Source: CAYWNA01 sp964459305 (lineage in GTDB: Bacteria; Planctomycetota; Planctomycetia; Pirellulales; Pirellulaceae). From it: a stretch of DNA of 22,110 nucleotides. The notes below the pieces were generated by a model. The model did not search any database, had not been told where the DNA came from, and saw only the letters and a list, made by a program, of their open reading frames with translations. Shown one piece after another: positions 1 to 9,615 of this stretch (the stretch's first letter is position 1; every line of letters starts with the position of its first letter). A program made the translations under genes and the position numbers. The stretch is from positions 1-22,110 of the forward strand of contig CAYWNA010000222.1 in assembly GCA_964459305.1 (NCBI GenBank). The letters run 5' to 3'.

Positions 1-2
1 GA

Positions 3-945
<943 letters not shown>

Positions 946-1073
946 GGCAAGTCGGTTGCCTCCAGAGGGGCAAGACAGGTGTAGGTAATGAACGGCTTTG
1001 CTGGCACGTTGCCGCGCGAGGCGAAAAGACATCGGGTCGCAGGGGAAAATAGTCGTTTTTTGGAGAAAGAACG

Positions 1074-3500
1074 ATGAAACTTAAATTTAGTTTGGGCGAA
1101 GGTGGTTTGAAGGGTTTCTTTACGCACCACGCCGAGAAGGCGATCTTCGGCGTGGTGCTTGCGCTGGTAGCGTTCTTTGTCTATACCAGTGCTACCCAAA
1201 CAAGTGATGTATCGAGCGACAGTGACCCTGAAGACTTGAAAAGACAGGCTGGCAGCGCTAAGGGTCATCTGAGCAACAACTACTGGGATGCGATCGCTCC
1301 GGAACGCGAGAAGACGGTACGCGACTATCCGGGGCGGGCGAAAGTTGCCAGGAGCCCGATTGATGAGATGGGTTATACGCTGCCAAATCCTCTGGACCGA
1401 CCGTTGATTCCTAAGAAATCCAAACGTGGCGATCCGGAGATCCTCGCACCGGTCCAAGTCGAAGCGGGAGGCGCCGTTTATTCGGTGGCAATGCGGGCAA
1501 ATCGCAACGAGGGCGACCCTTGGGCGGATGACAAGCCTGCGGTCGTCAAGACGGAGGAACAGCCCAAACCTAGAAGAAAGCGGAAGAAGAAAAGCCGACG
1601 ATCAACGGGCGGAGGCGACGAAGATGCGATGATGGGGATGATGTACGGTTCAGGTGAAGGTGGTGGTGAGGACGGTGGCTTCAACCCGTATGGCTCGGGC
1701 ATGGAAGATGGCATGGAAGGTGGCATGGAAGAAGGGGGTATGTTGTCTGGACCTTCGGGAACAGCCTCAGCGATGGGAACCGCGCGAAAACTCGACAAGT
1801 TCTACATTGAGCACTACATCAAGGGGTATCGTTCCGCTTCTAGTGGTGGGATGAGACCTTCGGGAGTACTTGGAAGGTCGTTCGCTGTTGTCGCCGTGAA
1901 AGCTCTGGTGCCGTATGAAAAGCAATGGGAAGAATACGAACGTGCGTTGGCTCATGCGACCGGATACAGTCCGGGCCAGGACATCCCGAGTTATCTGTAT
2001 TTTCTAGCCGAGCGAGCGGAAGTCTCACCCGATCCCGACGCTCCGCTGGCTTGGCAACCGATCCGGATCCTCAACACCTTCGGCGCAATGCAGATGTCCG
2101 GGCTGTTCGGTGGCGTCACAAAGGAGATTGCTGACGCAGGGTATATTCAGCCGGGCGTGCTGACCATGCCGATACCGCCCATCCTGTTGAAGTCTTGCTA
2201 CAATCTGGCCCTTCACAGCGAGATTCCCCGTCAACAGGTGAAGCAATATCAGCCGAGACAGGCCGAGGAAGTAGACGGAGAAGGAGAGGGGCTCGACTCA
2301 GTTGGCGAATTCGACCCTTCCCAGGGCATTCCCGATATACCAAAGTCGCGCCCTGGCGTGGGCGGATACGCCCCTGGCGGGCCCATGGGGCCTGGCTCTG
2401 GTATGGCAGGCTCCTCGTCGGGAGGCGGGATGTATCCCGGCGGTGGAGGAATGGAAGATGCGGGAATGTACGAAGGAGAGGACGGCGGATATGAGGGAGG
2501 TGGTCCTGGTATGGAAGGTGGCTACGGTTCCGGTATGGAAGGTGGTTATGGCCTCGCGGGCGCGCAGATCCGTCAACCGTTGGTCAAGCACAAGATGGTG
2601 CGATTCTTCGACCTTACCGCGGAACCTGGCAAGTCGTATCGCTACCGAGTGGCTGTCGTGCTGGAAGACCCGAACCGACCTCGCGATCCCAACGCTGATC
2701 CCAACGAGAGGATCTTGGACCCCAAGGTTGTCCAAAGGCTGAAAGAGGTCGTCGCGAAAGACGAGGCAGACGTAGAATACGTCAAGAAAAACAAGAAACC
2801 CAAGAGGACCTACTATCGACAAACCGAGTGGAGCGAGCTTAGCAACATTGTGACAATCGCCAACCCGGCCAAGTTTGTTGCCGGTGCCACGACGCCTGCA
2901 AAAACCGTGACACTCCCCATGGGCACCAAGGTTTTTACGACCGACAACACCGGAATCCAGGTGGAGGTGGAACTTGGCCAGGATACGGAAGTTGAGACGA
3001 CCGAGTGTTTCGGAAAACTCGTGACTGTCGTATGGGACAAGAGACGAGCGGCGGAAGTGCCGGTCGAGAAGGAAGTGCACCGCGGAGAGTTCCTGACGTT
3101 TGACCAGGATGCGGATGTACTGCATCCCTTATCGTTGCAGATCAAGACGATCGAAAAATATCCGTTCGACACAGACGCCTTTGTCGCCGATTTTCGGGGT
3201 GGCGGACAACTGATAACCGACGTGGACGAGGAAGCTGAGGAGAAAACGGATTTCTTCACACCAGGCGAATTCCTCGTGGTGGATGGCGAGGGCAACCTGA
3301 TCGCCTGTAACGAAATCGATGACACGGAAGAGTATAGGCGCCTGCTCTTTATTGTCGATGCGCCCGATAGTGCTATGGCCATCGGCGGCGGCTACGGAGG
3401 AGACATGGGTGGCGGCATGATGGGCGGCGGCTACGGAGACATGATGGAAGGCAGTGGCGCGGACATGTACGGCGGCATGATGGGAGGCGAGGAACAGTAG
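1074..3500 (+). CDS. Large Gly/Met-rich membrane-anchored hypothetical protein
   Basis: 808 residues. The ATG at 1074 has GGAG at 1062-1065, eight bases upstream. A short basic N-terminus is followed by one hydrophobic segment at about residues 22-40 (IFGVVLALVAFFVYTSA) with no clear cleavage site, so a single-pass anchored protein with a large exported part is likely. Gly/Met/Glu-rich linkers lie at about 185-230, 425-505 and 765-805, separating folded segments. The segment starting RFFDLTAEPGKSYRYRVAVV and ending WSELSNIVTI resembles a fibronectin-III-like beta fold. A lysine/arginine run (KPRRKRKKKSRR) precedes the first Gly tract. It shares composition with the preceding gene and probably its transcript. 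I do not recognise a named family; a role in an envelope or pilus-like assembly is inference only. Confidence 0.8.
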   Translation: MKLKFSLGEGGLKGFFTHHAEKAIFGVVLALVAFFVYTSATQTSDVSSDSDPEDLKRQAGSAKGHLSNNYWDAIAPEREKTVRDYPGRAKVARSPIDEMGYTLPNPLDRPLIPKKSKRGDPEILAPVQVEAGGAVYSVAMRANRNEGDPWADDKPAVVKTEEQPKPRRKRKKKSRRSTGGGDEDAMMGMMYGSGEGGGEDGGFNPYGSGMEDGMEGGMEEGGMLSGPSGTASAMGTARKLDKFYIEHYIKGYRSASSGGMRPSGVLGRSFAVVAVKALVPYEKQWEEYERALAHATGYSPGQDIPSYLYFLAERAEVSPDPDAPLAWQPIRILNTFGAMQMSGLFGGVTKEIADAGYIQPGVLTMPIPPILLKSCYNLALHSEIPRQQVKQYQPRQAEEVDGEGEGLDSVGEFDPSQGIPDIPKSRPGVGGYAPGGPMGPGSGMAGSSSGGGMYPGGGGMEDAGMYEGEDGGYEGGGPGMEGGYGSGMEGGYGLAGAQIRQPLVKHKMVRFFDLTAEPGKSYRYRVAVVLEDPNRPRDPNADPNERILDPKVVQRLKEVVAKDEADVEYVKKNKKPKRTYYRQTEWSELSNIVTIANPAKFVAGATTPAKTVTLPMGTKVFTTDNTGIQVEVELGQDTEVETTECFGKLVTVVWDKRRAAEVPVEKEVHRGEFLTFDQDADVLHPLSLQIKTIEKYPFDTDAFVADFRGGGQLITDVDEEAEEKTDFFTPGEFLVVDGEGNLIACNEIDDTEEYRRLLFIVDAPDSAMAIGGGYGGDMGGGMMGGGYGDMMEGSGADMYGGMMGGEEQ

Positions 3501-3624
3501 TCGATTCCGCCGGCAACGTTATGCCAGAAATGTGACAACCGCGACACGCAGTACCGTTGGGTAGTGTGGCTGAGTTTCGAGACAATCACAGGTCCGCCAC
3601 GCCCAAAGCCGATCCCTGGATGGA

Positions 3625-4836
3625 TCACAGATCGTCAGGCAATTGGTGCCCCATTTTGTCCCGTTTTGTCTCCAGATAGCGGGCGTTGTACTCGTTCACT
3701 GGCGGCATGATGGGCACTTGGTCTACGACCTCCAGGTCGAAGCCGCCGTAGATGAAAGCGTCGGTCTTTTTTGGGTTGTTCGTCAATAGGCGAACGCTGC
3801 GCAGACCGAGATCCTTTAGTATCTGCATCCCTATGCCGTAGTCGCGCATGTCGGCTTGATAGCCCAGAGCCAGATTCGCTTCGACCGTGTCCAACCCCTG
3901 ATCCTGCAAGGCGTACGCCTTGATCTTCTCCGTCAACCCGATGCCGCGTCCTTCCTGAGGAAGGTAGATCAACACGCCGGCGCCTTCCCGGCTGATCATG
4001 TCCAAGGCCATCTTGAATTGCTCACCGCAGTCGCATCGCAACGAGTGCAGCAAGTCGCCCGTGAGGCAACTGGAGTGGATCCTAATCAGCGGGGCGGCCA
4101 GTTTGTCCGGCTGCCCAAAGACGAGCGCAAAGGGCTGCTCTTTTTCGTATTGGACATCGTACACGATCAACCGGCCCGTTCCGTAATGTGTCGGCATGTC
4201 GGCTTCCGTACACCGACTGACCAGTTTCTCATTGATGCGCCGGTGAGCGATCAATTGCGAGATCGAAATGATCTCCAGATCGTGTTTGCGGGAAAGCTCC
4301 CACAATTGGTCGCGAGAGGCGCGCTCGCCGGTCTCGTCGAGGATTTCGCTCAAGACTCCACCCGGTGCCAGACCGGCCATCCGGGCCAGATCCACTGCGG
4401 CCTCCGTATGTCCCGCTCGCCGCAGCACGCCTCCCTTCTTTGCCAGCAGCGGGTGCACGTGTCCGGGACGAACGAAGTCTTTGGCTACCGAGGCGGGGTC
4501 CACCATCTCTCGCACAGTGCGGGAGCGTTCTTCTACGGTAATGCCCGTCTTCACCGACCGGTGGTCGATGGGCGTCATGAACGCGGTGCTCAGGGGGGCC
4601 GTATTCGACTCAACGATCGGCCTCAGTTCCAGTCGCTCGCACACTTCCGGAAGCACCGGCACACAGAACTCGCCGCGCCCGGTCAGAATGAAATTCACAA
4701 CTTCCGGCGTTGCCTTTTCGGCCGCACAGATGAAGTCCCCTTCGTTTTCGCGGTCCTCGGCGTCGACCACAATGATCACGTCACCACGAGATATCGCATC
4801 CACTGCTGCCTGGATGGTTGAGTATTCGCTTGCCAC
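3625..4836 (-). CDS. ribBA: Bifunctional riboflavin biosynthesis protein RibBA
   Basis: 403 residues, the normal length for RibBA. The N-terminal half is 3,4-dihydroxy-2-butanone-4-phosphate synthase (ribulose 5-phosphate to the four-carbon unit): EDRENEGD at 27-34 and GHTEA at 142-146. The C-terminal half is GTP cyclohydrolase II (first step from GTP): zinc ligands C257, C268 and C270 in CLTGDLLHSLRCDCG, PQEGRGIGL around 293-301, the RDYGIGMQ segment with Y333, and LTNNP at 351-355. All key motifs seem present, so both activities are expected in the cytoplasm. The start is GTG at 4836, with AGGAG about nine bases upstream on the minus strand. It converges with the gene ending at 3500 and diverges from the one at 5020. 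The leader is too short for an FMN riboswitch and none is seen. Confidence 0.97.
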   Translation of the reverse strand: MASEYSTIQAAVDAISRGDVIIVVDAEDRENEGDFICAAEKATPEVVNFILTGRGEFCVPVLPEVCERLELRPIVESNTAPLSTAFMTPIDHRSVKTGITVEERSRTVREMVDPASVAKDFVRPGHVHPLLAKKGGVLRRAGHTEAAVDLARMAGLAPGGVLSEILDETGERASRDQLWELSRKHDLEIISISQLIAHRRINEKLVSRCTEADMPTHYGTGRLIVYDVQYEKEQPFALVFGQPDKLAAPLIRIHSSCLTGDLLHSLRCDCGEQFKMALDMISREGAGVLIYLPQEGRGIGLTEKIKAYALQDQGLDTVEANLALGYQADMRDYGIGMQILKDLGLRSVRLLTNNPKKTDAFIYGGFDLEVVDQVPIMPPVNEYNARYLETKRDKMGHQLPDDL

Positions 4837-4867
4837 GCCGATCCTCTCCTTCTTCTTGCCTTCTGCA

Positions 4868-4897
4868 TTGTCGAATCACGATCGTACCTTGTATTAT
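4868..4897 (+). promoter_or_regulatory. Putative promoter for the gene at 5020
   Basis: TTGTCG at 4868-4873 and TATTAT at 4892-4897 are separated by 18 bases, a plausible sigma-70-type promoter. It would give a leader of about 115 bases before the ATG at 5020. Confidence 0.35.
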
Positions 4898-4898
4898 A
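4893..4898 (-). promoter_or_regulatory. Putative -10 box for ribBA
   Basis: On the minus strand this is a perfect TATAAT, about 56 bases upstream of the ribBA GTG, giving a predicted leader near 50 bases. No good -35 hexamer is seen at the usual distance. It overlaps a TATTAT on the plus strand. Confidence 0.45.
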
Positions 4899-5019
4899 TG
4901 TCGAAAGACCTCCGTCGCTAGGTTACCTAGGTCTCGTGGACCGGTAATACCCCGCAACGAAAGTTTCTCTTAGGCAGACTTTTCCGCCAATCTGCTGCTT
5001 TCAGGCTCGTCCAGCCCCC

Positions 5020-5862
5020 ATGCTCGAATCCGAAGAATACATTGAACAAGCCTATTTCTTCCGCACGCTCAGCGAGCGGCTTCCGGAGAATTTCCCGCTC
5101 CAGGAGATCATGGGCCAGATTCGACACGAGCTTCTAGCCACAACCAAGCTGCCAATGGCAATTGACTATTTCCTCTCGGAATTGCGCCATAGTGGCGTGA
5201 TTTCGACGGCCATGAAGAAATTGTCGCACTATTTCACCGCATATCAGACGTACATTATGGAAGCGGCTGAGGACGAACGCGGCCGGTTCGACATGCACGT
5301 CGCGATCGAAGTGCTACGACACGAGGCCAAATACAGGTCGGAAAACCCCACGCCAGAGGGGCTTTTCATGTATCAGTTCGAAACCGTCTCCAGGAATCGA
5401 TTGCGCTACGATTGGGGACTAGGCGCAATTGCCGGCGATCCGATGTACAACGACGACTGGAAAGAGTGGATCCACACCGTACGGCGTCAAGTTGGCATTG
5501 TCGATTTTGCCGACATGATCTACGTGCGGAGCTGGGAGTACATTCGGCGCAACACCCGACCGGGATACCCTGCTCCAGAACCCGAGAAACCCATCCTATT
5601 CGGTCAGAAGGAAGGCAAGATCGCCTGGGCAAATCGCGACAAAGATCCCATGTACCTGTTCGCGGCCCTGCAACGACACCTGGGTTATCCGATGGCGCCG
5701 CGATTGCAGAAGGTGGACGAAACACGGGATCTCATCCCACAGATGCTGCGGCGGCTGGAACGACTGGAAACGCGTATTAAGCTGATGGAAGAGGAGAACC
5801 GCGAAGGGATCGACATCACCAAGTTCTATGTCAAGGAAGATCAGAAGAGAGAAGCCGACTGA
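5020..5862 (+). CDS. Conserved hypothetical protein (planctomycete type)
   Basis: 280 residues, soluble, with no signal peptide and no membrane segment. The N-terminus MLESEEYIEQAYFFR is followed by an acidic and aromatic-rich largely helical protein. A predicted coiled-coil with leucine/arginine heptads lies near the C-terminus (about 235-262, MLRRLERLETRIKLMEEEN). No catalytic motif is recognised. The start ATG lacks an obvious SD site, which is common in planctomycetes. It diverges from ribBA and its 3' end faces the HD-domain gene with only 13 bases between the stops. I recall similar proteins in Pirellulales genomes but know no function for them. Confidence 0.8.
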   Translation: MLESEEYIEQAYFFRTLSERLPENFPLQEIMGQIRHELLATTKLPMAIDYFLSELRHSGVISTAMKKLSHYFTAYQTYIMEAAEDERGRFDMHVAIEVLRHEAKYRSENPTPEGLFMYQFETVSRNRLRYDWGLGAIAGDPMYNDDWKEWIHTVRRQVGIVDFADMIYVRSWEYIRRNTRPGYPAPEPEKPILFGQKEGKIAWANRDKDPMYLFAALQRHLGYPMAPRLQKVDETRDLIPQMLRRLERLETRIKLMEEENREGIDITKFYVKEDQKREAD

Positions 5863-5875
5863 CACGGAACGTAAG

Positions 5876-7207
5876 CTATTCCATTCGCCCGATTGCCTCG
5901 GCCAACAGTCCGTTCAACTCATCAAGTGAGCTCAGTTCGTCCACCAGTCGCTGATGAGCGAAGATCCGCACTCGCTTGACATAGTCGTCGAACTGCTCAC
6001 GGGCCAATGCCCGCATCACGGGCGAGACCTCACCCAGCGGCCGATAACAACCTTCTTTGTGGAAATAGATGTCGACGTCGAATTGGACCTCCAGTTTTGT
6101 CGGCGGCGCGTCAAACAAGATCTCTGTCGGTGCGACGCGGCGACCCAGGCGGCGACTGATTGAGTTGGCCAACTCTTCGGAACACGCCACCAGCCAAGGA
6201 TAGGGCCGGCGAGCAAGCCGTTGATAAAGCTCCTGGTGTTCAAAATAGCTGAATTGTGCCAATCGCTTGTACAGCCGTCGCACCGGTCCAAACAGGCCGT
6301 CCAACAGGTCATGTGCCGGCCCGTTGCCCGCCGCTCGCATCAGTTCGGAGATCATCCGCTGCTCTGTCCGGCGAAAGAGCGAGTCCAAGTCCAGTTGATT
6401 GAATAGCAGGTAGAACGCCCGTTGCAGCATCGCCGTGGCCGACCGGACGGCATGATGCCAATAGACTTCGCTGAACATCACGTAACGAGCGAATACCATC
6501 ATCTCGGCTGCCGTCCGCCCCTTGTCGCTGATCGCCAGACCATCGCCCAATTCGTTCAAGCACAGACTGCCAATCAATCGCTGCTGGTCGAAGTTGCGCC
6601 CGTAGGGAACACCTGCGTGCAGGCTATCGCGCACCAGGTAATCCATTTTGTCGATATCGATCGGTCCCGACAGAATACTGTGTAGAATGCTGGCGCTCGC
6701 GTCGCGTGGTTCTTCCGACAGCAGGGCTACGACTCGGCGCGGGTTGATACCCCAGTCCGACCGTAATGTGTCCCCTATCTCACCCTCCAATACAAAGCTA
6801 TTGGCGAACAACTCGTGTTTCGGGACGCCCGCGAGATCGATGTCCTCGATGGCGTGGCAAAACGGCCAATGCCCCAAATCGTGAACGAGCGCGGCCGCGA
6901 TCAGCAACTCGGCGTCTTGCGGCGTGACCGCGGCGGCAAACCGCGGGTCGTGCGCCAGCTGCTTCAAATAGAGCAGCGCCATCCGATAGACGCCCAGGGA
7001 GTGTTCGAACCGCGAGTGGTGCGCGGCTGGATAAACCAACGCGACCAGACCCAACTGGCTGATACGGGCCAGACGGCGAAACTCGGCGGCATCGATCAGC
7101 TGCTGAACTCGTGGCGTCAGCGGAGCATCCAACTGATCGGGGATGCGGATCAGATGCCGCCGCGCGTCGAGGCCGATGATTTCCGGTATGTCGTTGATCG
7201 TGCCCAT
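5876..7207 (-). CDS. HD-domain phosphohydrolase (COG1078/SAMHD1-like)
   Basis: 443 residues. Metal-binding HD motif: HSRFEHSLGVYR (H69), then LVHDLGHWPFCHAIED (H109-D110), then PIDIDKMDYLVRD (D184-D189), in the order and spacing of the COG1078 family, which includes dNTP triphosphohydrolase-like and other phosphohydrolases. The region after residue 200 is the usual helical C-terminal part and the length is typical. The likely reaction is hydrolysis of a phosphorylated nucleotide; the exact substrate cannot be told from sequence. It lacks a clear SD site at the ATG at 7207. The next gene on this strand starts 2 kb upstream and its stop is 540 bases away, so this gene probably has its own promoter. 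Confidence 0.9.
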   Translation of the reverse strand: MGTINDIPEIIGLDARRHLIRIPDQLDAPLTPRVQQLIDAAEFRRLARISQLGLVALVYPAAHHSRFEHSLGVYRMALLYLKQLAHDPRFAAAVTPQDAELLIAAALVHDLGHWPFCHAIEDIDLAGVPKHELFANSFVLEGEIGDTLRSDWGINPRRVVALLSEEPRDASASILHSILSGPIDIDKMDYLVRDSLHAGVPYGRNFDQQRLIGSLCLNELGDGLAISDKGRTAAEMMVFARYVMFSEVYWHHAVRSATAMLQRAFYLLFNQLDLDSLFRRTEQRMISELMRAAGNGPAHDLLDGLFGPVRRLYKRLAQFSYFEHQELYQRLARRPYPWLVACSEELANSISRRLGRRVAPTEILFDAPPTKLEVQFDVDIYFHKEGCYRPLGEVSPVMRALAREQFDDYVKRVRIFAHQRLVDELSSLDELNGLLAEAIGRME

Positions 7208-7747
7208 GACAGCAAACGCGCCACCAGCGGGATTGAGAGTGCTGAAAACTGGCGAAGAAGTAAGTGGGGCACGTTTCCAACGTGCCTGGATCGATCAGAT
7301 CCCATCTCCGAACCGGCCAATTGCATCATATCGGCACGTTAGAAACGCGCCTCACGGCTTTCTTGGCCGTCTCTGATCGGCACCAGTTTAACAATTCGGT
7401 GGCCGTACCCAAGATGTGGGCGCGCCGGAGCGGAACGAATGACCTGTTTTCTGGCGGTCAAACAGCAGACCACCCAGTTGGCCGCGAGTGAAGCACTCCT
7501 CGCTGCCGATTTCCCGCCCAGGCCGATCCGTTCCGCTCCATTGCGAATTTCGCACCCACGGGACACTCCAACACCCCACGTGCCGGATGTAGTCCCCTGA
7601 AGACAGAGGAGGAAACTCTCTATGCTTCCTCTGTAACCCATTTATCGCAAAACGGGTGCACGGGTCTTATTGGAAAAGTTGCCTGCATCGATAATCCCTG
7701 CGAAGCATCCCCAGCTTGAAGTGGTCGTATCGATTGTGATGGCCGTT
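7208..7747. other. Gene-free interval between GH10-like and HD genes
   Basis: 540 bases without a credible gene; the short open frames on both strands are unlike proteins. It holds two related short palindromes at 7268-7351 and a weak inverted repeat (CAGAGGA at 7604-7610 with TCCTCTG at 7627-7633). It is probably the 3' untranslated end of the GH10-like gene and the promoter region of the HD gene. Confidence 0.6.
7268..7351. repeat. Pair of short REP-like palindromes
   Basis: GGCACGTT-TCC-AACGTGCC at 7268-7286 is a perfect 8-bp hairpin. A near copy, GGCACGTT-AGA-AACGCGCC at 7333-7351, has one mismatch. Paired small palindromes in non-coding DNA resemble REP-type repeats, which are common in planctomycetes. 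Confidence 0.5.
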
Positions 7748-9241
7748 CTATTCCAAGTGGTTCCGCCGAATGTCGATCAGCGTACTGAGAGACGGCTTGG
7801 GCATGCACTGTGCATCGAAGAGACCTCCATGCGCGTACTTGTGCGGAATCGAATCGAAGACTTGGTTCCACACGACGGCTTGCACGGACGGTTTTGCCAT
7901 TAGCATTGACAATAGCCGCTCGACTTGTGTCTTCTGGTTCTCTTGTGAGAAGCCGTCGTCCGAAGCCCACCGGAGCGGGCGCCCGGCGTTTTGGCTGGCC
8001 AGTGGATCTTCCTCGGTGCTGCTTGGTAGAGTTAGCAGTAGAACAATCGGCACACCAAGTAAGCTCCACTGGTCGATGTGCTGGCTGACTTCCAGAATGT
8101 CCCGCGGCAGCGTGCCGCCAGGCCAATAGCCCAGATTCATTTCCAGCCCGATACCCGCCAGACCAAGCTCCGCTCGTACCAGCATTTCCGCGAAATGCAT
8201 GGGCGACAAGTCCGTTTCATGGCACGTCATGTACTCGGCCCACGGCTGATCGACGCTCACAAGTACGGGTGTGCGCGGGTCCGCACGCCGCGTCACCTCG
8301 ATAACCAGAACCGCCAGCCGCAATCTCTGCTCGTCTGTAAGCGGCAGATCGCTCGTCGTGTTCAAGCTGGCTGCACAGTGCCAGAGGTGTACTTGCCCCC
8401 GATACCGCTCGACGGTGGACGAAACGTGCTTATGCACGCGCGCCGCCAACTGCTCGAAATCGTGGTGGTATTCAGAAGCCCAGTCAGGAAATGCGGCCGG
8501 TTCCAATCGGAGCAACGGTCCACCGAATATCTTGAGGCCGCAACGATGGCAAAACTGCATTTGTTTGTCGGACAGCGACCACTGCAACTCGCCGTCACTC
8601 GGCTCCACCATTCTCCAACTGAACGGCACAGCCGCAGCGTTAAATGCGGCCCCGAACATCGGCTCGGCATTTCCCGGCATCAACTCGTCGCCTATGTTCC
8701 CCGCCAAGACCGTCGGCAACGGCGATGTCTCCTCGTGACGGACCCCCAAAACCTGACGAGCATATTCCTCGCCCAACAGCACGATGGCGTCCAGACTCTG
8801 ACGTACTGTTTCTTCCGCCTCCACCGAAGCGGTCTGTTCCTCATGTTGCGACGTGGCAGCCCGGGTGAACGACGACACGGCGGATTTCATCATCGCCACC
8901 AATTCATCGGGCAACTCCAAACCCGCCATCTGCCAAATGTCGGCCCGGCTGCGCAGACGATTCAGCGTTCCGCGTGCCAACTCGACAGGCAGATGATAGG
9001 GACGTTCGCGTTCCATGAGACTGGCCGTGGAAAGTAGCAACTCGCCATGGCCGTCCACGTGCCAAGGGATGAAGAGATTGCCGGATTCGTCGATTGCGCG
9101 TTCCAGACAAAGCATACGTTCATCTTCCCACGACTTCTGACTAGGCGTGGGAACACAGTCTAGGCCAGCGATGTACGCGCGTTCGACCGCCTCATCCGAG
9201 ACGCGCTCCCGTTGCGGCGTCAGGAAACGCATTAGTCCCAT
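7748..9241 (-). CDS. GH10-like TIM-barrel protein, probably catalytically inactive
   Basis: 497 residues from the ATG at 9241, chosen because AAAGGAA lies about nine bases upstream; an in-frame ATG at 9337 would add 32 residues but has no SD site. The N-terminal domain (1-125, with PYHLPVELARGTLNRLRS) is one I associate with planctomycete proteins annotated as endo-1,4-beta-xylanase. The barrel follows: FGAAFNAAAVPFSWRMVEPSDG at 196-217 matches the GH10 strand where substrate meets the fold, and PLLRLEPAAFPDWA and GIGLEMNLGYW match later strands. The acid/base site, normally WDVVNE, reads HLWHCAASLN (285-294), and the nucleophile site, normally ITE, reads LLLTLPSS (401-408). Both glutamates seem absent. 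There is no signal peptide, unlike secreted xylanases. A sugar-binding, structural or regulatory role is possible. Confidence 0.75.
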   Translation of the reverse strand: MGLMRFLTPQRERVSDEAVERAYIAGLDCVPTPSQKSWEDERMLCLERAIDESGNLFIPWHVDGHGELLLSTASLMERERPYHLPVELARGTLNRLRSRADIWQMAGLELPDELVAMMKSAVSSFTRAATSQHEEQTASVEAEETVRQSLDAIVLLGEEYARQVLGVRHEETSPLPTVLAGNIGDELMPGNAEPMFGAAFNAAAVPFSWRMVEPSDGELQWSLSDKQMQFCHRCGLKIFGGPLLRLEPAAFPDWASEYHHDFEQLAARVHKHVSSTVERYRGQVHLWHCAASLNTTSDLPLTDEQRLRLAVLVIEVTRRADPRTPVLVSVDQPWAEYMTCHETDLSPMHFAEMLVRAELGLAGIGLEMNLGYWPGGTLPRDILEVSQHIDQWSLLGVPIVLLLTLPSSTEEDPLASQNAGRPLRWASDDGFSQENQKTQVERLLSMLMAKPSVQAVVWNQVFDSIPHKYAHGGLFDAQCMPKPSLSTLIDIRRNHLE

Positions 9242-9480
9242 TATGTCCGTTTCCTTTAGACTTCTGTTTGGCAGGGCGAGGGAACGAGAAACATGGCTAT
9301 TCTGCTGTTCTCTAGTATCTTCACGATTGCGCAACATGGCTTCATAGGCTGCTAGTATACACCGAATCCATGCGCGTGGCTAACGCCGACACGTAAATAG
9401 TGGGGTAAATATTAAGCCCGAGTCGAATGCAGGGTCGAGTCATCGGAGGCTCCCCTCTCCTGCAAAGATTGGTGTGCTGG

Positions 9481-9486
9481 TATACT
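9481..9486 (+). promoter_or_regulatory. Putative -10 box for purC
   Basis: TATACT preceded by TGG; the -35 region is weak. Transcription from here would start near 9493 and give a leader of about 120 bases carrying the inverted repeat described at 9526-9607. A second TATACT at 9354-9359 on the minus strand could serve the GH10-like gene. Confidence 0.35.
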
Positions 9487-9525
9487 GCCCACCTCGTGTC
9501 GATGTTTGGGTAAGTCGAACAGTCG

Positions 9526-9607
9526 GGAGCCGTGACAGGATAGGCTGACCAATCCCCGTAGGACGGAACGCTTACGTTGTTATGTCACGGCTCCTCAGTC
9601 GTTGAGG
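9526..9607 (+). promoter_or_regulatory. Structured purC leader, candidate cis-regulatory RNA
   Basis: A perfect 12-bp helix, GGAGCCGTGACA (9526-9537) with TGTCACGGCTCC (9583-9594), encloses 45 bases that can fold as three adjacent hairpins: GGATAGG-CTGA-CCAATCC (9538-9555, one A-A mismatch), CCGT-AGG-ACGG (9556-9566) and AACG-CTTA-CGTT (9567-9578). Immediately downstream, CCTCA (9593-9597) can pair with TGAGG (9603-9607), which contains the purC SD site. The two helices share bases 9593-9594. The layout is that of a junction-type sensor followed by an SD-sequestering hairpin. I cannot assign a known riboswitch class. The pairings are seen directly; function is inference. Confidence 0.45.
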
Positions 9608-9615
9608 ATTTGGCC

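Noticed and set aside
3856..4821. Long open frame antisense to ribBA
   Set aside because: It mirrors the RibBA codons and resembles no protein; the minus-strand gene carries all motifs.
9242..9337. Longer start for the GH10-like gene at 9337
   Set aside because: No SD site there, whereas 9241 has AAAGGAA at good spacing and the recognised N-terminal domain begins just after it.
9526..9594. Cloverleaf-like fold upstream of purC read as a tRNA or as a ZTP riboswitch
   Set aside because: Stem lengths (12, 7, 4, 4) and loops do not match a tRNA and there is no anticodon arm or TTC motif. The CUGGGC-type 3' segment of ZTP riboswitches is absent.
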